From JANNSW01 sp031431235 (lineage in GTDB: Bacteria > Pseudomonadota > Alphaproteobacteria > Rhizobiales > Hyphomicrobiaceae), in NCBI GenBank assembly GCA_031431235.1, contig JANPDA010000487.1, positions 1 to 24,258 on the forward strand: 24,258 bases of DNA. The letters run 5' to 3'. The notes under the pieces were generated by a model. The model worked only from the letters and a program-made list of their open reading frames with translations, was not told where the DNA came from and ran no database searches. The first letter of the stretch is position 1, and each line of letters begins with the position of its first letter. Position numbers and translations under genes: made by a program. Positions 1 to 7,007 of this stretch are shown here, piece by piece.

Positions 1-1
1 G

Positions 2-1102
2 CCCGAGGCCCTCGCCGACCTCGTCGCGGCAGGCATGATCACGGCCAGGACCACACCGAGCGCGGGCGACGTTTTCATCATCGCGGTCCCCACGCCCTTC
101 ACCGGCGGCTACAAGCCGGACCTCTCCTATGTCGAGGCGGCCACCCGCTCGATCGCGCCGATCCTGCGCAAGGGCAATCTGGTGGTGGTCGAATCGACCA
201 TTCCGGTCGGGGCAACCGAGCAGGTCTCGCGCTGGATCGAGGGCCTGAGGCCAGACCTCACCTGCGCGCGCCGCGGCAGCGACAAGGTTCCCGACATCCT
301 CGTCGCCCATTGCCCGGAGCGCGTGCTGCCGGGCCAGATGCTGCGCGAGCTCGTGGAGAACGACCGCGTGATCGGCGGCGTCTGCGCGGCAAGCTCCCGC
401 GCCGGCCAGGCGTTCTACCAATCCTTCGTCACCGGCAACTGCCTCGTCACCGATACCCGCACGGCCGAGCTGTGCAAGCTCAGCGAGAACGCGTTCCGCG
501 ACGTCAACATAGCGTTCGCCAATGAGCTGGCCGAGATCGCCGGGGACTTCGGCATCAACATCTGGGAGCTGATCGAGCTCGCCAATCACCACCCGCGCGT
601 GAAGATCCTGAAGCCGGGCCCCGGCGTCGGCGGTCACTGCATCGCGGTCGATCCGTGGTTCATCGTCTCGGCGCTGGGCGAGAAGGCGCGGCTCATTCGC
701 GAGGCCCGTTGGATCAACAGCGGCCGGCCGCGCCAGGTCGTGCGCAAGGTGCTCGACCGGGTGGCCGCCGGCGGGATCGCGACGATCGGCTGCTTCGGTC
801 TCGCCTACAAGCCCGACGTGGACGACCTGCGGGAGAGCCCGGCGGTCGAGATCGTCGAGTATCTGTCCAAGGAGCTGCACCTGTCGGGCAGCAAGATCCA
901 GCTCTACGTGGCCGAGCCCTTCATCAGCAAGCTGCCCCACGAGCTGGCGGACGCGCACGGCGTGCGCCTGGTCGATACCCAGAGCGCGCTCAACACCGAC
1001 CTCGTGCTGATGCTCGTCGATCACAGGCAGTTTCACGAGATCCCGGCGTCGCGCCTTGCCGGCAAGGCGGTGATCGATACCCGCGGTATCTGGAGCCGGT
1101 GA
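2..1102 (+). CDS. wecC: UDP-N-acetyl-D-mannosamine dehydrogenase, 5'-truncated by window edge
   Basis: Oxidises UDP-ManNAc to UDP-ManNAcA with two NAD+, a cytoplasmic step supplying an acidic sugar for surface polysaccharide. The reading frame is open from base 2; an ATG at 35 lies inside the conserved domain, so the gene starts upstream and only the N-terminal Rossmann segment with the GxGxxG motif is missing. Visible are IAVPTPF, the AHCPERVLPG block, NIAFANELAEIA, and the catalytic motif GPGVGGHCIAVDP, whose nucleophilic Cys is the codon at 638-640. The C-terminal nucleotide-binding part shows CFGLAYKPDVDDLRESPA and ends LVDHRQFH...DTRGIW. Similarity to E. coli WecC as I remember it is strong along the whole length, so I prefer WecC over other UDP-glucose/ManNAc dehydrogenases. 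The gene converges on the sugar transferase downstream, which fits a polysaccharide locus extending leftwards. Confidence 0.93.
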   Translation, partial: PEALADLVAAGMITARTTPSAGDVFIIAVPTPFTGGYKPDLSYVEAATRSIAPILRKGNLVVVESTIPVGATEQVSRWIEGLRPDLTCARRGSDKVPDILVAHCPERVLPGQMLRELVENDRVIGGVCAASSRAGQAFYQSFVTGNCLVTDTRTAELCKLSENAFRDVNIAFANELAEIAGDFGINIWELIELANHHPRVKILKPGPGVGGHCIAVDPWFIVSALGEKARLIREARWINSGRPRQVVRKVLDRVAAGGIATIGCFGLAYKPDVDDLRESPAVEIVEYLSKELHLSGSKIQLYVAEPFISKLPHELADAHGVRLVDTQSALNTDLVLMLVDHRQFHEIPASRLAGKAVIDTRGIWSR

Positions 1103-1109
1103 CCATTCT

Positions 1110-1132
1110 GGGCGGCTCGAGGCGGGCCGCCC
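1110..1132 (+). terminator. Possible terminator hairpin after wecC
   Basis: A 7-bp perfect stem GGGCGGC/GCCGCCC with a 9-nt loop starts 8 nt after the wecC stop codon. There is no T-run after it. A second small hairpin with a GAAA loop (CCCGG/CCGGG, 1217-1230) is followed by CCTTTCTC. Either could end wecC transcription or that of the convergent gene; both are only structural guesses. Confidence 0.3.
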
Positions 1133-1289
1133 ACGCGAGGTAGGCGGCCCCCCCGAGAGGCGAGCCCGCCGACCTCGGTGGGTGACAATCAGTCAGTGGA
1201 GACGCCGAAGAACGCCCCCGGGAAACCGGGACGGCCTTTCTCGCAGCGCAAACGCGGTCCGATGACAATCTGGGGACCGGTGCTGCCCA

Positions 1290-2822
1290 TCAACCCTGGC
1301 GGTAGCTCGCTCCCGACATGCCGCTCTCCACCTCGAGCACCCGCCGGGCGGCCAGACTCGTCATCTCGCGGCGGGCCTGCTCGACGGCCTTGGGATTGGT
1401 GCGCTCGCCGGCGATTGCAATCCAGAGCGTCCGGAAGACGATTTGGAGATCGAGCAAGAGCGAAGCGTTGCGGATGTACCAGAGATCGAGCGCGTTCTTG
1501 TCCTCGGGCGACAGCTCCCGGCCGCCATTGACCTGGGCCCAGCCGGTCACCCCGGGCCGCAGCAGCAACCGAAGCTCGCGCGCGGCGGGCTGATCGACCG
1601 GCAGCAGCGGCCGCGGGCCGATGAACGACATCTCGCCCGCCAGCACATTGAAGAGCTGCGGCAGCTCGTCGAGCCTCGTGCGGCGGAGGAACCGTCCGGC
1701 CAGCGATGAGCGCATCTCGTCGGCGATGCGCTTACCTTCCGCGTCGTGGCCAGCGCGCATGGTCCGGAACTTGTAGACCCGGAACGGCCAGCCACTCCGG
1801 CCCGGGCGCTGCTGCCAGAACAGGATCGGCTGGCCCACATCCATTGCCACGAGCAGCGCCGTGAGCAGGATGAAAGGGCTCAAAACAGCCACCAGCGCGG
1901 CGGCGCTCGTGATATCGATCGCACGTTTCACGTAGGCGTAGCCGCCAAGAGCAGGATCGAGCCCGGCGGTGTGGGCGAGCGCCGAAATGCGGTCGGCTGG
2001 GCGCTGGGCTGGGTCGTCGACCTCGGCGGCCGTCGCGACAGCCCCCAATCCCAGGCGTTCGGCCAGGAACTCGAGAATCACCTCGCCACACTGCTCGAGC
2101 TCCAACAGGGCTTGCCGCCCCTCTTCCGACAGGGCGGAGAGCGGCACGGTCACCACCACGCGATCCACTTCGACACCATGCACGTGGAGCTGGCGCAACA
2201 GCTGGGGCAAAGCCGCGGGCGCGCCGATGATCGGAACGCCACGCACCATGCGGTTGATGTTGCTCGGATCCTCGTCGAGGATGCCGGCAACCTCGAGCTG
2301 CCGGCCGCCCAGATCGATGATGGAGCGCAGATACAGCTCGGCCACGCGGTTGAGCCCGACCACCAGCACATGGCGCACGTCGGGCTCGGTTGCAAACATT
2401 GCCGCCTCCGGCGTCGCGCCGCGACTGAGTGCGAGCCGGGCGAGGAGCCGTAGCCCGGTCATGGCCGCGACCGCCCCGAGCCACTGAATGATCGGCATCG
2501 AGCGCGGCAGGCTGTCGAGCCGGTTGATGGTGAAGCCGATGAACAAAGTGACGAGCACCGCGATCGTCACGGCGGCGGCGACCCGCATGAAGTCGGGCAG
2601 CGACACGTATCTGAGGACGCCACGATGCAGGCCCATGACGCCGAAGACCAGCCCACCAACAGCGGCGCTCAGTCCAGTATATCCCGCCGTGACGGTGAGC
2701 AGGGATCGGGGCAGGTTTGCGATCTCGAAATTGCTGATGACGAGCAACGCCAAGGATGGCCCAGCCGCCAGGCAGAGCACGTCGAACATCAAGACGAGAG
2801 CACTTCGGCTTCCACGCCACAT
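1290..2822 (-). CDS. Polyprenyl-phosphate sugar-1-phosphate transferase (polyprenyl glycosylphosphotransferase family)
   Basis: Membrane initiating transferase that places a sugar-1-phosphate on undecaprenyl phosphate for exopolysaccharide or O-antigen assembly. About 510 residues: an N-terminal region of about four hydrophobic helices (LVLMFDVLCLAAGPSLALLV and following), a central Rossmann-like nucleotide-binding domain (HVLVVGLNRVAELYLRSI), a further membrane segment (AALVAVLSPFILLTALLVAM), and the C-terminal catalytic domain with QQRPGRSGWPF, YKFRTM, the Asp-Glu pair in RRTRLDELPQ (D385, E386), FIGPRPLL and PGVTGWAQVNG. The frame is open up to 3017, but that extension runs through a repeat element. 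The ATG at 2822 follows GGAGA at 8-9 nt and begins MWRGSRS just before the first membrane helix, so I choose it. The sugar substrate cannot be told from sequence. With wecC it marks a polysaccharide locus unrelated to the cobalamin genes. Confidence 0.9.
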   Translation of the reverse strand: MWRGSRSALVLMFDVLCLAAGPSLALLVISNFEIANLPRSLLTVTAGYTGLSAAVGGLVFGVMGLHRGVLRYVSLPDFMRVAAAVTIAVLVTLFIGFTINRLDSLPRSMPIIQWLGAVAAMTGLRLLARLALSRGATPEAAMFATEPDVRHVLVVGLNRVAELYLRSIIDLGGRQLEVAGILDEDPSNINRMVRGVPIIGAPAALPQLLRQLHVHGVEVDRVVVTVPLSALSEEGRQALLELEQCGEVILEFLAERLGLGAVATAAEVDDPAQRPADRISALAHTAGLDPALGGYAYVKRAIDITSAAALVAVLSPFILLTALLVAMDVGQPILFWQQRPGRSGWPFRVYKFRTMRAGHDAEGKRIADEMRSSLAGRFLRRTRLDELPQLFNVLAGEMSFIGPRPLLPVDQPAARELRLLLRPGVTGWAQVNGGRELSPEDKNALDLWYIRNASLLLDLQIVFRTLWIAIAGERTNPKAVEQARREMTSLAARRVLEVESGMSGASYRQG

Positions 2823-2950
2823 GGCACATCTCCAGCAGAGAGTGAGACCCTCGCAACAAAACACAGTCGAACGGCTACGTCTGGCTGCCGCGAAGGGGAT
2901 CGCCAGTGATCGCAGGCTCAAAACTGAGCTTTCAGTTCGTCGACGCGTCA

Positions 2951-3082
2951 CTAGTGTTCCGTCCCATTCATTCGATTCCGGCGAAGCTGGATCAATGAAT
3001 GGAAAGACGGAACACAAACAAAGAGTTGGCTAGTGGGCCGGCCATTCATTTGGGATACCGAATGAATGAGTCAGTACACTAG
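2951..3082 (-). repeat. 132-bp CTAG-bounded double-hairpin element, copy A (MITE-like)
   Basis: Non-coding element with CTAG at both ends and once inside (3030-3033). It holds two hairpins. The first, 2954-3015, has perfect outer arms GTGTTCCGTC/GACGGAACAC and inner arms CCATTCATT/AATGAATGG around an imperfect GATTCCGG...CTGGATC stem with a CGAA loop. The second, 3030-3082, has CTAGTG/CACTAG ends and CATTCATT/AATGAATG arms (3043-3050 and 3061-3068). The same 132 bp recur inverted at 8090-8221 with six differences by my count (about 95% identity). Copy A has the more intact palindromes. The CTAG borders and inverted ends fit a MITE inserted at TA in CTAG, as IS630-type transposases do; no transposase is present here. 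It carries a short open frame that falsely extends the neighbouring transferase gene. Confidence 0.85.
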
Positions 3083-3600
3083 AGGTTTGGCAGAACGCGT
3101 TACTATTGATGTTTTTGTTGCAGCAGATCCGCGGCGCGACCCGCGCGAACAGCCTTACACGTTACGCAACCTATGAGCGTGGCCATTCGAGGATGGAAAT
3201 ACTCCCAGGTGTCCCCCCGCCTGTTCGAAGTCGTAGCCGCCGGGTCCGCAAGGCTCAAGCGATTGGTGATTGTTTTCCAGGGATGGAGTGCTGCCGACAG
3301 ACTGCATAGTCTCGACCGAGTGGCAGAAATGCTGCAGAAAGCCAACAGATACGACCACTATAGAGCGCAAATGTTAATGAAATACAACCAAAGGTTGCGT
3401 TGTTCATTGCTTCCCACCCAGCGGATCACGCGCGCGCGCCGCCCAACCGAGTCGGCGCCCCGTCGAGCCCGATTTCGGGCTTGCATCGGCATACGGGTCT
3501 GCTAGCGAAGTGCGGGCTGATCGCCTGAAGTTGCATAACGTCGCTCAGAGGCGAGCTCTTGTCGCAGCCCAGGGCTCGTGAATACCGGCCTGGACGCGAT
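3083..3600. other. Gene-free, relatively AT-rich stretch
   Basis: No open frame here has a recognisable product, a convincing start or a strong ribosome binding site. The part from 3083 to about 3415 is clearly less GC-rich than the rest of the window. I see two small stem-loops: AATGAA...CAACC/GGTTG...TTCATT (3376-3408) and AGCCCG/CGGGCT with an ATTT loop (3466-3481). It may be the decayed remains of a gene or of an insertion, or the upstream control region of cbtB. No B12-box or other cobalamin riboswitch motif was found on either strand. Confidence 0.5.
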
Positions 3601-3700
3601 AGTCGCGGCGCGTTAGGGCTGATAAAGTCGCGGCGCGACAGGGCTGACAAAGTCGCGGCGCGTTAGGCCTGTTAAAGTCGCGGCGCGACAAAGCGAACTG
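3601..3700. repeat. 25-bp direct tandem repeat array, three full units and one partial
   Basis: Four contiguous units begin at 3601, 3626, 3651 and 3676. Each starts AGTCGCGGCGCG and the first three end in GCTG or CCTG plus A/T bases; the fourth diverges after about 15 nt. Units alternate: one and three continue TTAGG, two and four continue ACA, making the perfect 6+1+6 palindrome GTCGCGGCGCGAC in the even units. The array ends about 28 bp before the cbtB start codon, where promoter elements or operator sites would lie. There are no unique spacers, so this is not a CRISPR array. Its function is unknown; a repeated protein-binding site is the simplest guess. Confidence 0.85.
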
Positions 3701-3728
3701 GGCGCATCGAAGGAAGAGGGAGCTCCGC

Positions 3729-3914
3729 ATGTCCGAGACCACAGTCAAGTCCACCAACACGGTCGCCGCCGACCGGACCAGCACCGGCACTGCGGCCGTC
3801 GTCGCATTGCTGTTGGGCGCATTCATCGTGTACGGCGTTGGCTTCGCGCAACCCTCGCTGTTGCACAACGCGGCGCACGATACGCGCCATGCCACCGCTT
3901 TCCCCTGCCACTGA
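3729..3914 (+). CDS. cbtB: CbtB, predicted cobalt transporter small subunit
   Basis: Small inner-membrane protein of 61 residues predicted to act with CbtA in cobalt uptake. One hydrophobic helix (about residues 21-42, AAVVALLLGAFIVYGVGF) is followed by the family's metal-binding tail: H46, H50-D51, H54 and the terminal FPCH (C60, H61). Length and tail match the CbtB family closely. The start ATG follows the purine-rich GAAGGAAGAGGGAG. cbtA begins 30 nt after the stop codon, so the two form an operon. Homologues are often under a cobalamin riboswitch; none is visible here, and the upstream 130 bp contain the 25-bp repeat array instead. The cobalt role rests on family context and on the neighbouring cob genes, not on anything directly seen. 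Confidence 0.9.
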   Translation: MSETTVKSTNTVAADRTSTGTAAVVALLLGAFIVYGVGFAQPSLLHNAAHDTRHATAFPCH

Positions 3915-3944
3915 GCAGGTGCCGTCAGCGTCGCGGGGATCAAC

Positions 3945-4658
3945 ATGTTTCGCGCCATTTTCGGATCCGCGCTGTTGGCCGGCTTGATTGCCGGAGCTGC
4001 AACGGCGGCCATCCAGCATGTGACGACAACGCCTCTCATCATCGCGGCCGAGGCCTACGAGACCGCAGGCGGTCATGACCACACCGGCACGGCGACCGAC
4101 GCAACGGGAGTAACGGTGCCGGCCCACGATCACGGCGACGCGGATGACTGGGCGCCGGCCGATGGGATCGAGCGCACGGCCTTCACCGCGCTATCGACCA
4201 CGCTCGCAAGCGTCGGTTTCGGGCTGGTATTGGTCGCGTCGATGGCACTGACCGGGCGTGCGGTTGATGCCCGCAGCGGCCTGTTGTGGGGGCTGGGCGG
4301 GTTTGTCGCCGCCTCGCTCGCTCCCGCCGTCGGGCTCGCTCCGGAATTGCCGGGCAGCGTTGCCGCCGCGCTCGAAGCGCGACAGCTCTGGTGGATCGCA
4401 ACCGTCGTCGCGACCGCTGGCGGGTTGTGGTTGCTGGCGTTCCGGCAGAGTTGGGCCTTCCGGCTCATCGCCCTGGCATTGATCGTCGCGCCGCATGCCG
4501 TCGGCGCGCCGTTACCAGACGCCGGTGCTGGAGCCGTGCCACCGGAGCTGGCGGCACGGTTTGCCACCACATCGATCGCCGTCACCGGCATACTTTGGGT
4601 CCTGCTCGGTCTTCTATCGGGCTATTTTTTCGGGCGTGCCACAGCGACGAAGAGTTGA
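3945..4658 (+). CDS. cbtA: CbtA, predicted cobalt transporter membrane subunit
   Basis: Integral membrane protein of 237 residues, partner of CbtB in predicted cobalt import. The N-terminal helix (about residues 4-23) is followed by a periplasmic-type loop rich in metal ligands (H44-D45-H46 and H61-D62-H63, with several acidic residues). Then come about four to five more hydrophobic helices (near 83-102, 113-130, 149-165, 170-187 and 211-232). This layout is characteristic of CbtA. The start at 3945 follows GGGG about 6 nt upstream; the next Met is far inside. The gene ends 32 bp before the convergent cobB end, with no clear terminator between. A cobalt transporter inside a cobalamin cluster fits the need of CobN for Co2+. 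Confidence 0.9.
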   Translation: MFRAIFGSALLAGLIAGAATAAIQHVTTTPLIIAAEAYETAGGHDHTGTATDATGVTVPAHDHGDADDWAPADGIERTAFTALSTTLASVGFGLVLVASMALTGRAVDARSGLLWGLGGFVAASLAPAVGLAPELPGSVAAALEARQLWWIATVVATAGGLWLLAFRQSWAFRLIALALIVAPHAVGAPLPDAGAGAVPPELAARFATTSIAVTGILWVLLGLLSGYFFGRATATKS

Positions 4659-4690
4659 CGGCAACGATCCCTCGATGGCGCTCGCGACCT

Positions 4691-6016
4691 TCAATCCTCG
4701 GCCCGGGCGATGGCGTGGAAGAACGTCCCCGTGACGTTGCCCTGGCGATGTCCGCTCGGCCCGAGCGCTTGGCCATAGGCGTCCTCGGCGAGCGCCAACG
4801 GCTCGCCGCCCGCCTCCCCGACAACGGTCGCATAGTGGAACTCGTGACCGCGCACGATTGCCCCCTTCGGGCCGATCGGCGTATCGGCCGACAGCCTCGC
4901 CAGGCGGTAGCCGAGCTGCATCCGCCGCTTCGCGTAGGAGGTCGCGACCGGTAGCAGGCCGGCCATCGGCCAGTTGCGGCCATCGGCGTCCTCGAGCGAG
5001 AGCCCAAGTGTCATGTACCCGCCGCATTCGCCATGCACCGGCGCTCGGCTGGCGAAGGCCCGCACCCCCGCCATGAAGCGTCCGGCGCGCGACAGCTGCT
5101 CGGCGTGCAGCTCCGGATAGCCGCCCGGCAGCCAACAGGCGTCGCAATCCACGGGCGGCGGCTCGTCGGCAAGTGGCGAGAACGGTACGACCTCGGCCCC
5201 CGCCTGCCGCCAGCCGGCCAGCACGTGAGGGTAGACGAACGAGAAGGCCGCATCATCGGCGAGCGCGATGCGCCGGCCCGGAGGCGGCAGCGCGACCGGC
5301 AACACTGCGAACGATCCACGGGGGCCCCGGCAGGCAGCGAGCGCGCGGAGCCGGTCGAGGTCGAGGCTCGCCTCGAGCCGATCGGCGAGCCGGTCGAGAT
5401 GGGCTGCGAGCCCCTCGGTCTCACGGGCCTGGCGCAGACCGAGATGGCGCTCCGGCAGCACGATCGCGGCGTCGCGCGAGATCGCCCCCACGACCGGCAA
5501 CCCGATCGCCTCGATCGCCGTGCGGGTCAGGCGCTCGTGGCGCGCGCTGCCGACCTTGTTGAGCACGACGGCACCGATCGTGATGCGGGGATCGTAGCGT
5601 GCGGCGCCCAGCGCAACCGCTGCTGCCGACTGCGACTGACCCGAGACGTCGAGCACCAGCACCACCGGCCAGCCGAAGCGTGCGGCAATATCGACGCTGG
5701 ACCCAGTCCGTCCCGGCGTGCCGGGCACGCCGTCGAACAGCCCCATCAGGCCTTCAGCCACGATCAGGTCGGCGCCGCTGGATGCTTCGGCGGCGAGCGC
5801 GTCGAGCAGGTCGCCCGGCATCGCCCAACTGTCCAGGTTGAAACTCGCCCGCCCGGTCGCAGCGGCATGAAAGGCCGGGTCGATGTAGTCGGGGCCGCAC
5901 TTGGCGCCGGTCACGCGCACGCCCCTGCGGGAGAGCGCGCGCAGCAGGCCGAGCGTGACCGTCGTCTTGCCCGAGGACGAGCGGGGTGCGCCGACTAGCA
6001 ATCCGGGCGCGATCAT
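4691..6016 (-). CDS. cobB: Cobyrinic/hydrogenobyrinic acid a,c-diamide synthase
   Basis: Cytoplasmic glutamine-dependent amidase that uses ATP to amidate side chains a and c of hydrogenobyrinic acid before cobalt insertion. 441 residues in two domains. The N-terminal ATPase begins MIAPGLLVGAPRSSSGKTT (P-loop at about 9-18), then KCGPDYIDPAFH and VAEGLMGLFDG. The C-terminal class I glutamine amidotransferase has the nucleophile C331 in HGECGGYM and the catalytic His H434 in GTFFHAIA. The frame is open another 110 codons upstream, but that stretch lies inside cobA and is Arg-rich shadow. The ATG at 6016 forms an ATGA overlap with the cobA stop codon, so translation is probably coupled. Surrounding genes indicate the aerobic pathway, hence CobB rather than CbiA. 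Confidence 0.95.
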   Translation of the reverse strand: MIAPGLLVGAPRSSSGKTTVTLGLLRALSRRGVRVTGAKCGPDYIDPAFHAAATGRASFNLDSWAMPGDLLDALAAEASSGADLIVAEGLMGLFDGVPGTPGRTGSSVDIAARFGWPVVLVLDVSGQSQSAAAVALGAARYDPRITIGAVVLNKVGSARHERLTRTAIEAIGLPVVGAISRDAAIVLPERHLGLRQARETEGLAAHLDRLADRLEASLDLDRLRALAACRGPRGSFAVLPVALPPPGRRIALADDAAFSFVYPHVLAGWRQAGAEVVPFSPLADEPPPVDCDACWLPGGYPELHAEQLSRAGRFMAGVRAFASRAPVHGECGGYMTLGLSLEDADGRNWPMAGLLPVATSYAKRRMQLGYRLARLSADTPIGPKGAIVRGHEFHYATVVGEAGGEPLALAEDAYGQALGPSGHRQGNVTGTFFHAIARAED

Positions 6017-6855
6017 CGCCGGACCGCGTTGGCGACGGCCAGCGCGTCGGCGCGCTGGTGGCTGGAAGGGCCGCTGCCATGGCTGGTGAGCTGCTCGCGC
6101 AGGGCGACGTTTGCGCCGATGCCGATGATGACTGGAGCTTTGATCTGCGCCCGCTCGGCATCCGAGGCGGCGCGCCCGAGCATCGTGTCGAGGATGCGCT
6201 CCTCGCTCGAGGTCGCCGCCTGCACGACGACGACGGGCGTTTCGGCGCCAAGCCCGCCCGCGATCAGGGCGTCCGCGATACCGGCGAGGTTCTTGAGCGC
6301 CATATAGAGGATGAGCGGCTGGCCGGTCGCGGCGAGTGCGGCCCAATCGACACCATCATCGATGCCCTCGCCCTGATGGCCGGTCGCAAAGATGATCGCA
6401 TGATTGGTGTCGCGCGTGGTCGCGGGCACCAGCGCGGAGGCAAGTCCGGCAAGCCCCGCCGTCACGCCAGGCACGATGCGGAATCGGATGCCGGCCCTGG
6501 CGAGCGCCAGCGCTTCCTCCCCGCCCCGGCCAAACACGAACGGGTCGCCGCCTTTGAGGCGCAGCACGCGCCTCTTGGTCCGAGCAAGCTCGATCAGGCG
6601 CAGCGTGATGTCGGACTGGCGGCACGACGGCTTGCCGCCACGCTTGCCGGCAAACTCGAGCGCGGAGCCGGTCCGTGCGAGCGAGAGCACCCGCTCGTCG
6701 ACCAGGGCATCGTAGACGATCACGTCAGCCTGGCGCAGCGCGTCGAGCGCATAGAGCGTGAGGAGGCCTGGATCGCCGGGCCCCGCACCGACGAGCCAGA
6801 CGTCACCAGCCACGAATACGGGTAGGATCTCGGTGGGAAAGCGCTGATCGATCAT
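6013..6855 (-). CDS. cobA: Uroporphyrinogen-III C-methyltransferase (SUMT)
   Basis: Makes precorrin-2 from uroporphyrinogen III with two SAM, the entry to the corrin branch. About 280 residues of the tetrapyrrole methylase fold: VGAGPGDPGLLTL near residues 22-34, VIVYDALV, KGGDPFVFGRGGEE, and VPGVTAGLAGLA. No siroheme-synthase dehydrogenase domain is attached, so this is the single-domain CobA type. The frame is open from 6939, but residues before MIDQRF are not family-like and would cross a repeat-like region, so I take ATG 6855; its ribosome binding site is weak and the start is less certain than the product. The stop overlaps the cobB ATG by 4 nt. Divergent from cbiD, with a 152-bp gap. 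Confidence 0.93.
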   Translation of the reverse strand: MIDQRFPTEILPVFVAGDVWLVGAGPGDPGLLTLYALDALRQADVIVYDALVDERVLSLARTGSALEFAGKRGGKPSCRQSDITLRLIELARTKRRVLRLKGGDPFVFGRGGEEALALARAGIRFRIVPGVTAGLAGLASALVPATTRDTNHAIIFATGHQGEGIDDGVDWAALAATGQPLILYMALKNLAGIADALIAGGLGAETPVVVVQAATSSEERILDTMLGRAASDAERAQIKAPVIIGIGANVALREQLTSHGSGPSSHQRADALAVANAVRR

Positions 6856-6880
6856 GGGCTTTCGCTGTGGTGACGGGCGG

Positions 6881-6947
6881 CTAGAGAGATTTTCCGGTGA
6901 AGTGGATGCCGGTTCGCCGTAGGACTTACGACAAAACAAGGAGCTAG
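6881..6947. repeat. Degenerate Rhizobiales-type palindromic intergenic repeat
   Basis: The cobA-cbiD gap contains CTAGAG, TTTTCCGG, AAGTGGATGCCGGTT and GACAAAACAAGGAGCTAGA in order. This resembles the very common Rhizobiales intergenic repeat with its CCGG..AAGTGG..CCGGTT core and trailing AAAACA...CTAGAGC. The match is from memory of that repeat type and the copy is imperfect. It probably separates cobA from cbiD and could carry or replace promoter elements of cobA. Confidence 0.4.
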
Positions 6948-6971
6948 ACCGCTTTCAGGATCGAGCCCAAG

Positions 6972-7000
6972 TGGAAAGCGCTCTGGGCGTGCCCTATAAG
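6972..7000 (+). promoter_or_regulatory. Candidate sigma-70-type promoter of cbiD
   Basis: TGGAAA at 6972-6977 (four of six consensus bases) and TATAAG at 6995-7000 (five of six) are separated by 17 nt. A start point seven positions after the -10 box would be at about 7007, next to the cbiD ATG at 7008, so the mRNA would be leaderless or nearly so. No Shine-Dalgarno sequence is present before that ATG, which is consistent. Confidence 0.5.
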
Positions 7001-7007
7001 CACGTCC

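Noticed and set aside
2823..3017. N-terminal extension of the sugar transferase
   Set aside because: Encoded largely by the repeat element; the same peptide start recurs in the open frame at 8155. A good ribosome binding site marks the ATG at 2822.
3173..3505. 110-residue hypothetical protein in the gap before cbtB
   Set aside because: No recognised motif, no good ribosome binding site, low-complexity Arg-rich tail; overlapping frames on the other strand look equally plausible.
3601..3700. CRISPR array
   Set aside because: The 25-bp units are contiguous with no spacers and there are no cas genes.
6017..6346. 110-residue N-terminal extension of cobB
   Set aside because: Entirely within cobA, Arg-rich shadow; the ATGA junction and canonical P-loop start fix cobB at 6016.
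6856..7007. Cobalamin riboswitch before cobA or cbiD
   Set aside because: No B12 box or GCAACTGT element on either strand; the gap holds a palindromic repeat and a promoter-like sequence instead.
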